Of a stretch of 64,000 nt of DNA, positions 11,086 to 22,600 are shown piece after piece. The notes beneath the pieces were generated by a model. The model did no database searches, was not told where the DNA came from, and saw only the letters and a list, made by a program, of their open reading frames with translations. How positions within the stretch are numbered: the stretch's first letter is position 1; the number at the start of each line of letters is the position of its first letter. The position numbers and the translations under genes are program-made. Source of the DNA: Flaccisagitta enflata. Its lineage: Eukaryota > Chaetognatha > Sagittoidea > Aphragmophora. The DNA is taken from the NCBI GenBank assembly GCA_965153355.1, contig OZ231126.1, forward strand, positions 58,714,001-58,778,000, read 5' to 3'.

Positions 11086-11540
11086 TAATTCATTTCATTC
11101 ATTTCATTCATTTCATTCATTTTATTCATTTTATTCATTTCATTCATTACATTCATTACATTCATTTCATTCATTTTTTTCATTTCATTCATTTCATTCA
11201 TTTCATTCATTTCATTCATTTCATTCATTTCATTTCATTCATTTCATTCATTTCATTCATTTCATTCATTTCATTCATTTCATTCATTTCATTCATTTCA
11301 TTCATTTCATTCATTTCATTCATTTCATTCATTTCATTCATTTCATTCATTTCATTTCATTTCAATTTCATCCATCACAATTTCATTCATTACAATTTCA
11401 TTCATTACAAATTCATTCATTACAATTTCAATCATTACAATTTCATTCATTACAATTTCATTCATTACAATTTCATTCATTACAAATTCATTCATTACAA
11501 TTTCATTCATTACAAATTCATTCATTTCATTCACTTCCAC
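11086..11540. repeat. ATTTC/ATTC pentanucleotide-like array next to the SLC1 acceptor
   Basis: Long runs of TTCATTCATTTCATTCATTT pass into TTCATTCATTACAATTTC units. The array ends just upstream of the splice acceptor at 11563. Copy B has the same array, much shorter (63323-63590). Confidence 0.95.
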
Positions 11541-11563
11541 CCTCGCGATTCTCTTCATCACAG

Positions 11564-11949
11564 GCATGGTAACGATGATCATCGTGTTGAACGCGGTGAA
11601 TCTTCCCGTGGAGGACATTTCTCTTTTGTTAGCCGTGGATTGGTTCCTAGATCGCTTCCGAACGGCAGCCAACGTCAGCGGCGACACCATCGGCGCCGCC
11701 GTCGTACAGAAACTCTGCGAAAAGCATCTGCCGGCGCAGCTGCCGATCCACGCAAAGAGCGCCGCCACTTCACTCAGCCAATCGCCGAGCGACGCCACCT
11801 CAGTCTACACCAATAATAACGACCCGCATCTCAGCGGCGGCGGTGGAGGAGGCGTTGAAGATGGATTAGTCAACGATGAGTTTCAACGGGAAGAAACGAC
11901 GCCGCTGGAAGACAAATCGGGAACCGTCGTCAAAAGCACAAAATTCTGA
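11564..11949 (+). CDS. SLC1-family transporter, terminal coding exon, copy A
   Basis: The exon starts after CTTCATCACAG in phase 1, so the split glycine codon joins the 9036-9156 exon. It encodes 127 codons from the methionine at 11566 and ends with TGA at 11947-11949. The peptide contains [20 protein letters not shown], the transmembrane 8 signature of glutamate transporters (the LDR.RT..NV.GD pattern that contributes substrate-binding residues). It ends in a long cytoplasmic tail with a six-glycine run and an acidic terminus. The last three residues, STKF, follow KSGTVVK. The tail differs from copy B only in two adjacent residues and the glycine-run length. Confidence 0.9.
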
Positions 11950-13079
<1,130 letters not shown>

Positions 13080-14855
13080 TTTTTAGTCGCGTGCACGCGA
13101 CTCTATACCCCGCTTTGTCCGTCCGTCGGTCGGTCGGTCGGTCGGTCGGTTGGTCGGTCGGTTGGTCAGTCGGTCCCCATTTTACTTTTTTTATTCGTTT
13201 TATTCCTATCAAGTCATTTTAAGTCAATAAAGTGATTTTGAGTCAAATTAGATCATTTTAAGTCATTTTAATTCATTTTAAGTCACTTTAAGTCAAATTA
13301 AGTCATTTGAGTCGTTATTGAATTTTAGTCAATTTAAGCCAATCTAGGTCATTTTAAGTCATTTTAAGTATATATAAGTCAATTTAAGTCAGTTTAACTC
13401 AGTATAAGTCAATTAAAGGCAGTGTAAGTCAATTTAAGTGAGTTTAACTCAGTATAAGTCAATTAAAGGCAGTGTAAGTCAATTTAAGTCATTTTATGTC
13501 ATTTTTGAATTTTAGTTTATTCAAGTCAATTAAGGTAATTTTAAGTCAATTTAACTCATTTTAGGTAAATTCAAGTCATTTTATATCATTTCAGTCATTT
13601 TTTAAATTCGCGTAGCATAGTCATTGCACTTTTTATTTACATAATTATAGGTAGTTATAGGTCATTATGCAATTTTGGGTAATCATAGGTAATCATAGGT
13701 CATTATAGGTCATTATGCAATTATAGGTAATGATAGGTCATTATAGGTTATTAAAGGTCATTATGTAATTATAGGTAATTATAGGTCATTAAGGGTAATT
13801 ATAGGTTACTATGCAATTGTAGGTTATTATTGGTAATTATAGGTCAGTATATAATCATGAGTAATTATAGGTAATTATAGGTCATTATTGGTAATCATAA
13901 GTATTTAAAGGTAATTATAGGTCATTATGTAATTATAGGTAATCATAGATCATCATACGTAACTACAGGTCATTATAGGTCATTATGCAATTATAGGTCA
14001 TTATTGGTAATTATAGGTCATTATGTAATCATAGATAATTATAGGTAATTAAAGGAAATTATAGATCATTATAAGTAATTATAGGTCATTATGTAATTAT
14101 AGGTAATTATAGGTCATTAAAGGTAATTATAGGTAATTATGAATTTATGGGTTATTAGAGGTAATCAAAGGTCATTAAAGGTATTTGTAGGTCATTATGT
14201 AATTATAGGTAGTTTTAGGAAATCATAGGTCATTATAGGTAATTATAGGTCATTATGCATTATTATTGGTGCATATGTTATTATAAGTGATCATTGATCT
14301 TTATAGGTACTTGTAGGTCAGTATTTAACCATGGGTAATTATAGGTAATTACAGGTAATTATAGGTAATCTAGGGATGTGGAAGCGATTGACCGCTTCCA
14401 ATTTAGAGGATGGGTTAGCTATTAGTATTTGTACTGTAAAATGGAAGCGGAAGCGGAAGCGGAAGCGGTGGAAGCGGCATTAAAATCAACCGCTTCCACA
14501 CCCCTAAGGTAATCATAGGTCATTATGGGTAATTAAAGGTCATTATGTTATTATAAGTAATTATGGGTAATCATACATCATTATAGGTAATTATTGGTCC
14601 ATATGTAATTGTAGGTAATCATAGCCCTTTATAGGTACTCATAGGTCATTATTTAATTATGGGTAATTATAGGTAATTGTAGGTAATTATAGGTGATTAT
14701 AGGGATTTATAGGTAATTATTGGTCATTATAGGCAATTATGGGTCAATAGGTAGTTTTAATCATTATTGTCATTACAGGAAATAACGTACTTATACAATT
14801 AGGCTATTACATAATTAAGTAAGTCTCGCACGCGACTTATAGGTGTTGGCCTTGT
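13080..14855 (+). mobile_element. Family B element (copy B3) expanded by internal decamer arrays
   Basis: The tail lies at the left: TTTTT-AGTCGCG-TGCA-CGCGACT, then CCCCGCTTTGTCCGTCCG and GGTCGGTC units. The head lies at the right: AGTCTCGCACGCGACTTATA, GGTGTTGGCCTTGTT. Between them are two arrays: units near AAGTCATTTT/AAGTCAATTT (about 13205-13610), then units near AGGTAATTAT/AGGTCATTAT (about 13640-14800). The compact copy at 25303-25464 carries the same ends with only one or two AAGTCA units. This shows that the element itself is the source of the array. Confidence 0.85.
14371..14506. mobile_element. 136-bp hAT-like MITE inside the decamer array
   Basis: The ends TAGGGATGTGGAAGCG and CCGCTTCCACACCCCTA are inverted. 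The termini fit the hAT pattern (TAGGG). AGGTAATC flanks both sides (14363-14370 and 14507-14514), an 8-bp target duplication as expected for hAT. The caveat is that the host array is full of AGGTAAT-like words. Inside is a GGAAGC hexamer run. Confidence 0.7.
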
Positions 14856-14886
14856 TTATAAAAAAACACAAAATTTCAAACAGCTG

Positions 14887-15029
14887 TTGGGTGAAATTAT
14901 AACACTATTTATAGATGTAAAATTTTGCATTTTCAAAAACATGGCTCTGTTTTAAAAAGTGTTTAAAAAAAGGCTATGTTTTTGAAAATGCAAATTTTCT
15001 AATCTATGCAAAGATATAATTTCACCCAA
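14887..15029. repeat. Foldback repeat, family G
   Basis: The outer arms TGGGTGAAATTATA and TATAATTTCACCCA are inverse. The inner arms TTTTGCATTTTCAAAAACAT and ATGTTTTTGAAAATGCAAA are also inverse. Together they give a long imperfect hairpin. Similar foldbacks with shared ATGCAAAA/CATGTTCTT phrases lie at 9848-9978 and 62190-62336. The surrounding 14856-15267 is otherwise empty AT-rich sequence. Confidence 0.7.
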
Positions 15030-15267
15030 GGCATTTCAGATTGCAAAAAGAAATTTTCTTTAAAAAACCTAAGTTTTTCTAATATTCATCTCTATATTTC
15101 ATGATTGGTAAGGACTTTAGAATGAATTTAATTGCAAAAATATTATAATCATAAACTAATGATCATTTCTAATTAGTGAAAAAATGCAAATCAACAATAT
15201 CAACAATACTGGAAAAATGAGTTGACTCATGAAATTTCATCATCGTGTGCACTGTGACATATTACTT

Positions 15268-15951
15268 TCTCGGCAGCGGCCCCAAAGGGCCGATGTCCTG
15301 TAGGACACAGGGCTGAATTTCCTTATGTCTGTCCATCTGTCCATCCATCTGTCCTCCCCTAAGGCTTCTCAGGCCCAAATCCGGCTTCGATAGGAGTAGG
15401 GTCAAAAATGTCCAGTACATTTTTGTCTCGTCAAATTTTTGTCCACCAATGAATTTGTCTCAACAAATTTGTCTCCCCTTTCAGGCCTAAAATTGTTTCA
15501 CTCAGGACCAAAATCAGCCATCTTTCACCTTAAATCAGCTCTCTCAGGCCCACAATCAGCCCTTTTAGGCCCAAAATCAGCCTTCTCAGGCCTTGAGTCA
15601 GCCCTCTCAGGCCTTAATCTAGTCCTTTCTGACCTGACAAAAGCCCTATGAAAATTCAAATTTGCCCTCTCAAGCCTAATATCTGACCTCTCAGGCCCAA
15701 ATTTGGCTCCTTCAGAGCCAAAATCACACCTTTCATACCAAAAATCAGCACTCTCAGGCCCAAAATCCGCCCTCATAGGCCTTCAGTCAGCCCTCCCAGG
15801 CCCTGAGAGGCCGGATTTGAGGCCTGAGAAGCCAGATTTGAGAACTGAGAGGCTGGATTTGGGGCCTGAGGGGCCTGATGGGGGGGTGAACGGACGAACA
15901 AAAGTAACCCTGAGTTCAACAGGACTTCGTCCCCTTTGGGGCGGTTCCCAA
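15268..15951. mobile_element. Family C element with minisatellite core
   Basis: The left end is GGCAGCGGCCCCAAAGGGCC with GTCCTGTAGGACACAGGG. The right end (about 15905-15951) is a diverged inverse. The core has units of about 22 bp like CTCAGGCCCAAAATCAGCC, with orientation changing near 15800. Both strands show long arginine/proline-rich frames caused by the repeat. Confidence 0.75.
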
Positions 15952-16027
15952 AAAGTAAAGTGTGACCAACCAACCGACCAACCAACCAACAAAGCGGGGT
16001 GTAGAGTCGCGTAGCACGCGACTAAAA
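15952..16027 (-). mobile_element. Family B tail fragment
   Basis: AAAGTGTGACCAACCAACCG, then ACAAAGCGGGGTGTAGAG, AGTCGCG-TAGCA-CGCGACT, TAAAAA. It directly abuts the family C right end. The head is missing. Confidence 0.7.
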
Positions 16028-16103
16028 AGTAACAGGTCGCCCAAGGGCTATAAGTGGTCAGCGATACCCGTTGCCCTGCTTTGTATGACTGTGAATTGGA
16101 GTG

Positions 16104-16580
16104 AGGGGAAGCATGGTAGCCGTCCTGAAGGGGACAAAGTCCTGTAGAACACAGGGGGACTTTCATTTGTCCGTTTGTTAGTCCGTCCGTCCGTCCATCC
16201 ATCCCTCACCCCCCCGGTCCTTTCAGGCCTGAAGTCTGTCCTTTCAGGCCTGAAATGTGTCCTCTCAGGGCTGAAATGTGCCCTCTCAGGCCTGAAATCT
16301 ACCCTTTCAGACCTAGAGTCTCAGTAGGCAAATTTAAGGCCTCAAAGGATAGATTTTAGAGCCCGAGGGGGCAGATTTCAGCCCTGAGAGGGCAAATTCA
16401 AGGTCTGAAAGGGCAGATTTCAGGCCTGAGAGGGCACATTTCAGGCCTGAGAGGGCAGATTCCAGGCCTGAGAGGGCCTGGGGGGGACAAACAGTAGGAC
16501 GGACAAACGCATGAACAAACGGGCGAACAAAAGTCCCCCTGTGTTCTACAGGACTTTGTACCCTTCGGGGCCGCTGCCCA
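16104..16580. mobile_element. Family C element with minisatellite core
   Basis: The left end contains AAAGTCCTGTAGAACACAGG and the right end its inverse (about 16532-16560), followed by GGGGCCGCTGCCC. The core has units like TTTCAGGCCTGAGAGGGCA in opposite orientations in its two halves, so most of the element could fold on itself. Confidence 0.75.
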
Positions 16581-18078
16581 AAAAACATATTCCTGGTTGT
16601 TTCCATTTGCATCGTTAGACCGTTCACCCCTGCAGTTATTTCTGCGTTCGTTAATAAGGTAAACAGGTTTAGTCGAAACACAAATGTAAATGAGAGAATT
16701 ATTGACTAGTTAAATTTTGAATGCAATATGGGATGTGTTACTATACCTTGTAAATGGAAGCCATCCTATCGACTCCACTTTACCGACCGGCCGCCGTCAT
16801 ATCGGCCATATAATCATTAATCCACCGCGTTCTTGCTTAATTTGATATTCCTTGGAAGGCGGATATGAATCGCGCCAAAGGCAAAAGCAGCCAAAATTCA
16901 TTCACTCATTTCTCTTTCTCTCTCTCCAGCGCGCTTGAAGGTCGTGGTTCCCGGGCTTAAACTTGAGTTCCAGGGATCTTACGGTATACAGTCAACCCCC
17001 ACTGTTATGAATTGCCATTCACTGACTCCTCCTTCAAGTGCAATACAACGTGTATTTTGTACAGGAAATATAGTTGAGCTCCGAGCTACTCTGGGAAATG
17101 AAATCTAAGGGATCATTATCATTATCTATGAAAAAAGTAAACTTTCACCTGAAAATAAGCATCAATTTAAGTAAAATATTACATCCATTAAATAGTATTA
17201 TTAATTGTTTTTAAAAGTGGGACCAATGCAATCTGAATACTGATTTTTTTTTCTATTTACAAGTGACTAAGTTAACATTTTTTAGTATAGGTATAGTGGT
17301 ATACTTATTTCCTAGCTAGTATATAGTGATAATATTTGTCTCTGTTGTTAATAATCTTATCTTGTTAGTCAAATCTTCATTACAACGCGAGGTCTCGGTT
17401 GTTTTTTTTTTTTTTTGCAATAATCCATCTTGGAAATAAGTATGCCCACACCTGAAAATTTATGCATCAATTTTGGAAAATGAGTTATGACAAACAAAAT
17501 TGAAAAAGTGGGATTGAAGCAATCTGGATAACATACCACTCATTTCAACTGTAGGTATACTTATTTCCTAGATGGTATATAGTGATAAAGTGATAATCCA
17601 ATAGTAATCCAAGTTGCATGCTAATACTATACGTGACAAAGTTTTATATTCATTGTAGATGTTTTCTTACTAGTGAGTTTTCCAAACTGCAATGACAGGT
17701 GCGGAGGAGCGAGCAGCATCAGTCTACCTCCTGAGTGTATATTTCATGAATTTATATTGTTGAATGAGGGATGATGTTCCCTTTGAAGTCCACAGTGAGG
17801 ACGAAGAGACATGGCCCGTGGCGCTCTCAATCAGCTCTATCATATCTGGAGAAATTTACTTTGGATCCCCGACCATGTTTTTTGTTTTGTTTTGTTTTTT
17901 TATTATTTTTGGCTGCTTCCACTTTTTGATGAACGCACGTTTGTATGACGGTTGGCCAGGAGCAGTACTGCAGCATTTCAAAACTATAGTACAACAGTAT
18001 TTCACATGCACGTACCTCTTAATAGTTACCTACCTACTTACCTACCTACCTCTCAATAGTTTGATCCAAGTAGGAGAA
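16581..18078. other. Gene-free stretch with a diverged local duplication
   Basis: Two diverged copies of a segment occur at about 17145-17340 and 17452-17590. They share CACCTGAAAAT, AAAAGTGGGA, GCAATCTG and TATACTTATTTCCTAG. An ORF of 105 codons at 17764-18081 has a hydrophobic middle (FFVLFCFFIIFGCFHF) but is AT-driven and matches no family I know; I do not call it a gene. No other feature is seen. Confidence 0.45.
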
Positions 18079-18084
18079 TGATGG

Positions 18085-18136
<52 letters not shown>

Positions 18137-18301
18137 GGTGGTGGTGGTGGTGGTGATGGTGGTGGTGGTGGTGGTAATGGTGAGGGTGATGATGATGATG
18201 ATGGTGGTAGTGGGGTGGTGGTGATGGAGATGGTGGTAGTGGTAGTGGTGGTGGTGGAGGTGGTGGTGGTGGTGATGATGATAATGATGATGATGATGAT
18301 G

Positions 18302-18332
<31 letters not shown>

Positions 18333-18502
18333 CGGTGGTGGGGTGGTGGTGGTGGTGGGGATGGTGATAGTGATGGTGGTGGTGGTGATGATGATGATGA
18401 TGATGAAGATGATGATGACGATGACGGTGGTGGTGGTGGTGGTGGTGGTGGTGGTGGTGGTGGTGGTGGTGGTGGTGGTGGTGGTGGTGGTGGTGGTGGT
18501 GG
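18079..18502. repeat. (GAT)n/(GGT)n trinucleotide microsatellite
   Basis: Mixed GAT, GGT and GTG triplets over about 420 bp. The minus-strand histidine and proline runs it encodes are artefacts. Confidence 0.97.
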
Positions 18503-18721
18503 CACGGACAGCAGCTCAGCCTTAGCACAACTCTGAGAGTAAAGGTAAAAGAGCAGGATGATAAGAAATTAAGTTTTCCCCCTAAATCAATTATAAATAG
18601 TCGTACGTGAATCAGAGTTGAGCGACGAAAGCAAGGATCAGGTTAGGCAAAGCCGCAAAGGCAAGCCAGAGATTTCTCGATGGGCCCGAAGAGCTTAGGG
18701 TGAAGTGGGGTAAAATGGTCA

Positions 18722-19252
18722 CTTTTTGGGCAGCGGCCCCAAAGGGCCGATGTCCTGTAGGACACAGGGGTGAACCGTTACGTCCGTCTGACATTACGTA
18801 CGTACGTCCCCCCCCCTCCGAAGCTTCTCAAGCCTCTCAGGCCTCAAATCTGGCCTCTCAGGCCTCAAATCTGGCCTCTCAGGCCTCAAATCTGGCCTCT
18901 CAGGCCTCAAATCAAGCCTCTCAGGCCTCAAATCCAGCCTCTCAGGCCTCAAATCCAGCCTCTCAGGCCTCAAATCCAGCCTCTCAGGCCTCAAATCCAG
19001 CCTCTTGGGCCTCAAATCCAGCCTCTTGGGCCTCAAATCCAGCCTCTTGGGCCTCAAATCCAGCCTCTTGGGCCCTAAATCCAGCCTCTCAGACTTCAAA
19101 TTCTCATTGAATAACATGGCAAATTGACAGAAAATTGAAAAAAAAAATTCCCAATGAATATCACAGAAAATTACCCCAAATATGCCATCTCAGGACGTAT
19201 GGAACTTCACCCCTGTGTCCTACAGGACATCGGCCCTTTGGGGCCGCTGCCC
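18722..19252. mobile_element. Family C element, best-preserved copy
   Basis: The left and right ends are nearly perfect inverted repeats of about 47 bp: GGGCAGCGGCCCCAAAGGGC, GATGTCCTGTAGGACACAGG, GGTGAA. Each end contains two small hairpins (GGCCC-CAAA-GGGCC and GTCCT-GT-AGGAC). The core (about 18830-19090) is a 22-bp minisatellite with CTCAGGCCTCAAATCCAGC-type units. No coding content. Confidence 0.88.
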
Positions 19253-19480
19253 TGCTCTCACTCCACTTCTTCAGCTAATCACTCCAAGCAGGGCATCGGG
19301 TACCGCTGACCATGTGCGATCCTTGGATGACTTGTTTTAATATTTTTTTTATAATTTGTTTATTAAAATGAAAAATTTTATGATTGATTGCAGACAATGT
19401 GTGTTTTCTCTACTACCACAAAAAAGAAAATTGCCTCCTAGAAATAAGCGAGGGGGGCAACTCCCCTATTTCAAAAACAA

Positions 19481-19530
19481 GTAGGTGACCCATTTTACCC
19501 CATCTAGGTGGGGTAAAATGGGTCACCTAC
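19481..19530. repeat. Perfect 22-bp-arm palindrome
   Basis: Arm GTAGGTGACCCATTTTACCC plus CA, a 6-nt loop TCTAGG, then the exact inverse. Imperfect pairing continues outward (TTTCAAAAACAA against TTCTTTTGAAAA). It looks like two family F ends joined head to head. Confidence 0.9.
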
Positions 19531-19605
19531 CTTCTTTTGAAAAATATCGACCATTAATTTATTCCAAATGAGGAATTACAACTCATAGGTGAAAAGCAAG
19601 TGACC

Positions 19606-22600
19606 TAAACAAGTACGTGCTCTATCTCGTCTCTTCCCTTCTTCGGCGGCGACATTGACGGCGATGACGAGGCTACGACTCAGCCTCGTCAACCGGATCT
19701 CCTTCAGGATGAGTCTCCGTCGAGTTGCTCAACAAATGACACACATGCGGCGGGATTCCTTGCGTCTATTAAAGGACTCTCGTTTTTACATTCAAATGTG
19801 CGGTCACTTTTACCAAAGCTCTCGGAGATTCGTCCTCTTCTTCGCGATTCAAAGGCCGCCATTCTTGCCGTCACGGAAACATGGTTGGACGACTCGGTTA
19901 GTGATGGAGAAGTGAATATTGATGGCTACAATTTTGTTAGATTGGACAGGAGCCGAAACGGTGGTGGAGTTGGCATGTACATTAGGAATGATATCAATTT
20001 TAATGTAAGAGATGATTTGATTAAACCCGGTTTAGAATGCATATTTGTGGATATCCTTTTTCCCCGTACAAAACCTTTTATCGTCGGTTCCTGCTACAGA
20101 CCGCCAGATGATGCATCTTTCATTGATAAGTTTAATGACACAATTTCCCATTTAACCTTAGGCACTGAGATGTACTTTTTGGGAGATTTCAATCTTTGTT
20201 TTACTCGAGAAGAGGGAATTGTTAAATCCTACAAACGTATGTTAATGTCTTTTTCTCTAGAACAAATAATCAAAGAGGCTACACGTGTAACAGCCACTAC
20301 GCGTACGGTTATTGACCATATTCTTACTAATTGTAGCTCGAAGATTCGAAGCAGCGGCGTTCTGGACTCTTCTTTCAGTGATCACCAGCTAATCTATTGT
20401 GTAAGAGGTTCTCCATTGAAACAACCCTCCCCACCTTTAGTCAAGAATATTCGCTCTTTTAAAAACTACAGTAAGTCTGCGTTTTGTAATGAGTTGCAGT
20501 CGGTTTGTTGGTCTTCTGTAATTTTTGCTCCCAACGTCGATGTCGCTTTAGAAAAGTTTTGTATTATTTTACGAGCTGTGATTGAAAAGATTGCCCCTGT
20601 CCGTAGGATCAGAATACGTAGTGACAGTGAGCCGTGGATGACGGCCGATATTTTGGACATGATAAGGGATAGAAATAAACTTTTTTCTAAAGTCAAGAGG
20701 GATCGCGGCAATCTTGACATTTACGGACGGTATTGTTCTCTGAGAAATATGACGCAGAGACGGATAAACGAGGCAAAATCAGATTATCTTAGTCAGAGCG
20801 TCATTGACTGTGGGAATGATTCTAAAAAACTTTGGCGTCATCTTAGTTCACTTGGTCACAAAGCTCCAAAGGGAGATGGTGGTATTGTGTTGGAGTCTGA
20901 GGGTAAAAAGTTTTTTAGTCCTTCTGATACTGCTAAATTATTTAATGAGTTTTATACGACTGTTGCCTCGTCTTTGGTGTCGTGTTTACCTTCTTGTAGC
21001 GGATTGTTTGGTAGTAGCTTCTATTCTAACTTTTACCGCAAAAAAGGCATATTTGGTCCGTCTTTTTCATTGACCCCCGTAAGCCGTCATTTTATAATGA
21101 AACAATTGAGTGGGCTGAAAGTTGACAAAAGTACAGGTCTAGATGACATATCTCCACGGTTTTTGAAAGATGGCGCGGAATTCTTAGTAGAGCCCGTTTC
21201 CCACATTGTTAACTTATCCTTATCGTCTGAAATTTTCCCCTCCAGTTTTAAAAAAGCAAGAGTCAAACCATTGTACAAGAAGGGCTCTAGATTGGAAGTT
21301 GGTAATTACAGACCTGTATCAATTTTACCTGTATTATCCAAAATTTTAGAAAGAGCGGTCAATGATCAGTTAAACGACTATCTTACGAGAAAGGGATTGT
21401 TGTACGGTTTTCAGAGTGGTTTCAGGAAGGGTTTTTCCACGGAGACTTGTTTGGTGAATTTGAATGATCACATAAAAAAAGAAACTAGCAAGGGGAATTT
21501 CACTGGAATGGTACTGATAGACCTTCAGAAGGCATTTGATTGCGTGGACCATCGAATCTTACTGGATAAATTGTCAGCTATGGGTGTAACTAATGTTGAT
21601 TGGTTTCGCTCTTATTTGAATGATCGTAAACAGTGCACACATGTTAATGGCGTAGACTCGGATTTTTTAGAAGTGACATGCGGTGTCCCCCAGGGCAGTA
21701 TTTTAGGCCCTACGCTTTTTCTTTGTTTTATAAACGACATGTCTGATGCCTTAAAATGTAGATTATCTTTGTACGCCGATGATAGTGCTTTGGTTTTTAG
21801 CGGTTCTGATCCAGATTATGTGGCTAATTTTTTGGGCTCTGAACTGAGTATTTGCAAGAAATGGCTTGTCGATAATCGTCTATCATTGCATCTTGGAAAA
21901 ACTGAGTGTATCCTTTTTGGTCCAAAACGGAAATTGAAAACTGGTATTAACTTTGATATTATGTTAGATGGTTCTGTTGTCAAAAGGGTCACATCTGTAA
22001 AATATCTCGGTGTTTTGCTTGATCAGTACATGGACTTCACTATGCACGTGGATAAACTTTTAAAAAAGGCTGGTTCTAAGCTTAATTTTCTTTTTCGCAA
22101 CGCCCGTTTTATGAACCAGCATGTTCGTAAACTTCTATGCCAATCCTTGATTTTTTCATGCATTGAATATTGTTCCCCATCTTGGTATTCTGGTCTGTCC
22201 AAGGTTTTACGCGATAGCCTTCACGTGTTGCAAAGAAAATGCGCTCGCTTTTCTCTTGGTTTGAATTCTCGTGCTCACATCGGTAATCAAGAGCTTTTAG
22301 AGTTGAATTGGCTTCCCTTTTCTCAACGGGTTTCCTTTTTTAGTTTAACCCATGCTTACAAGGTGAGAAATGGCCTGTCCCCCTCTTACATCTCGGACGA
22401 ATTTTTTGGTATTGCAAAAATTCACTCTCATAATCTTAGACAAAGTCATGTCAATTTCTCTCTCGCGCTTTGTCGTAGCCCGACGGGTACTTTTGAACGG
22501 AGTGTTATAGCTGATTGGAATTCTCTCCCGACCCAACTTAAGGAGTCTCAATCTTTGCCCATCTTCAAGTCTAGTCTCCGACGATATCTTCAGGCCCTAT

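Larger units (their letters stand above)
7127..11949 (+). repeat. Segmental duplication, copy A
   Basis: From GTGAGCAGTTCGATTCTGAG onward this segment matches the segment starting at 57447: same order, same strand, same exons, same intron landmarks. Differences are mostly discrete insertions. Copy A has inverted-repeat insertions at about 9615-10218 and 10254-11058. Copy B has insertions at 57510, 59430, 60186 and 62999. The left boundary coincides with the end of a family B tail. The right boundary cannot be set because copy B runs off the window. Confidence 0.9.

Noticed and set aside
13080-13190. Canonical Helitron 3' end
   Set aside because: A hairpin is present, but it lies directly against the AAAAA end instead of about 10 nt before a CTRR terminus, and no TC 5' end or A-T insertion is shown. 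A Helentron-type relation stays only a hypothesis.
13196-14820. CRISPR-like or origin-like direct repeat array
   Set aside because: Units are contiguous and diverged with no spacers, and the sequence is eukaryotic and inside a mobile element.
17764-18081. 105-codon ORF with hydrophobic stretch
   Set aside because: Short, partly poly-T encoded, ends in a repeat; no family resemblance.
18046-18528. Histidine- and proline-rich proteins on the minus strand
   Set aside because: Trinucleotide GAT/GGT repeat.
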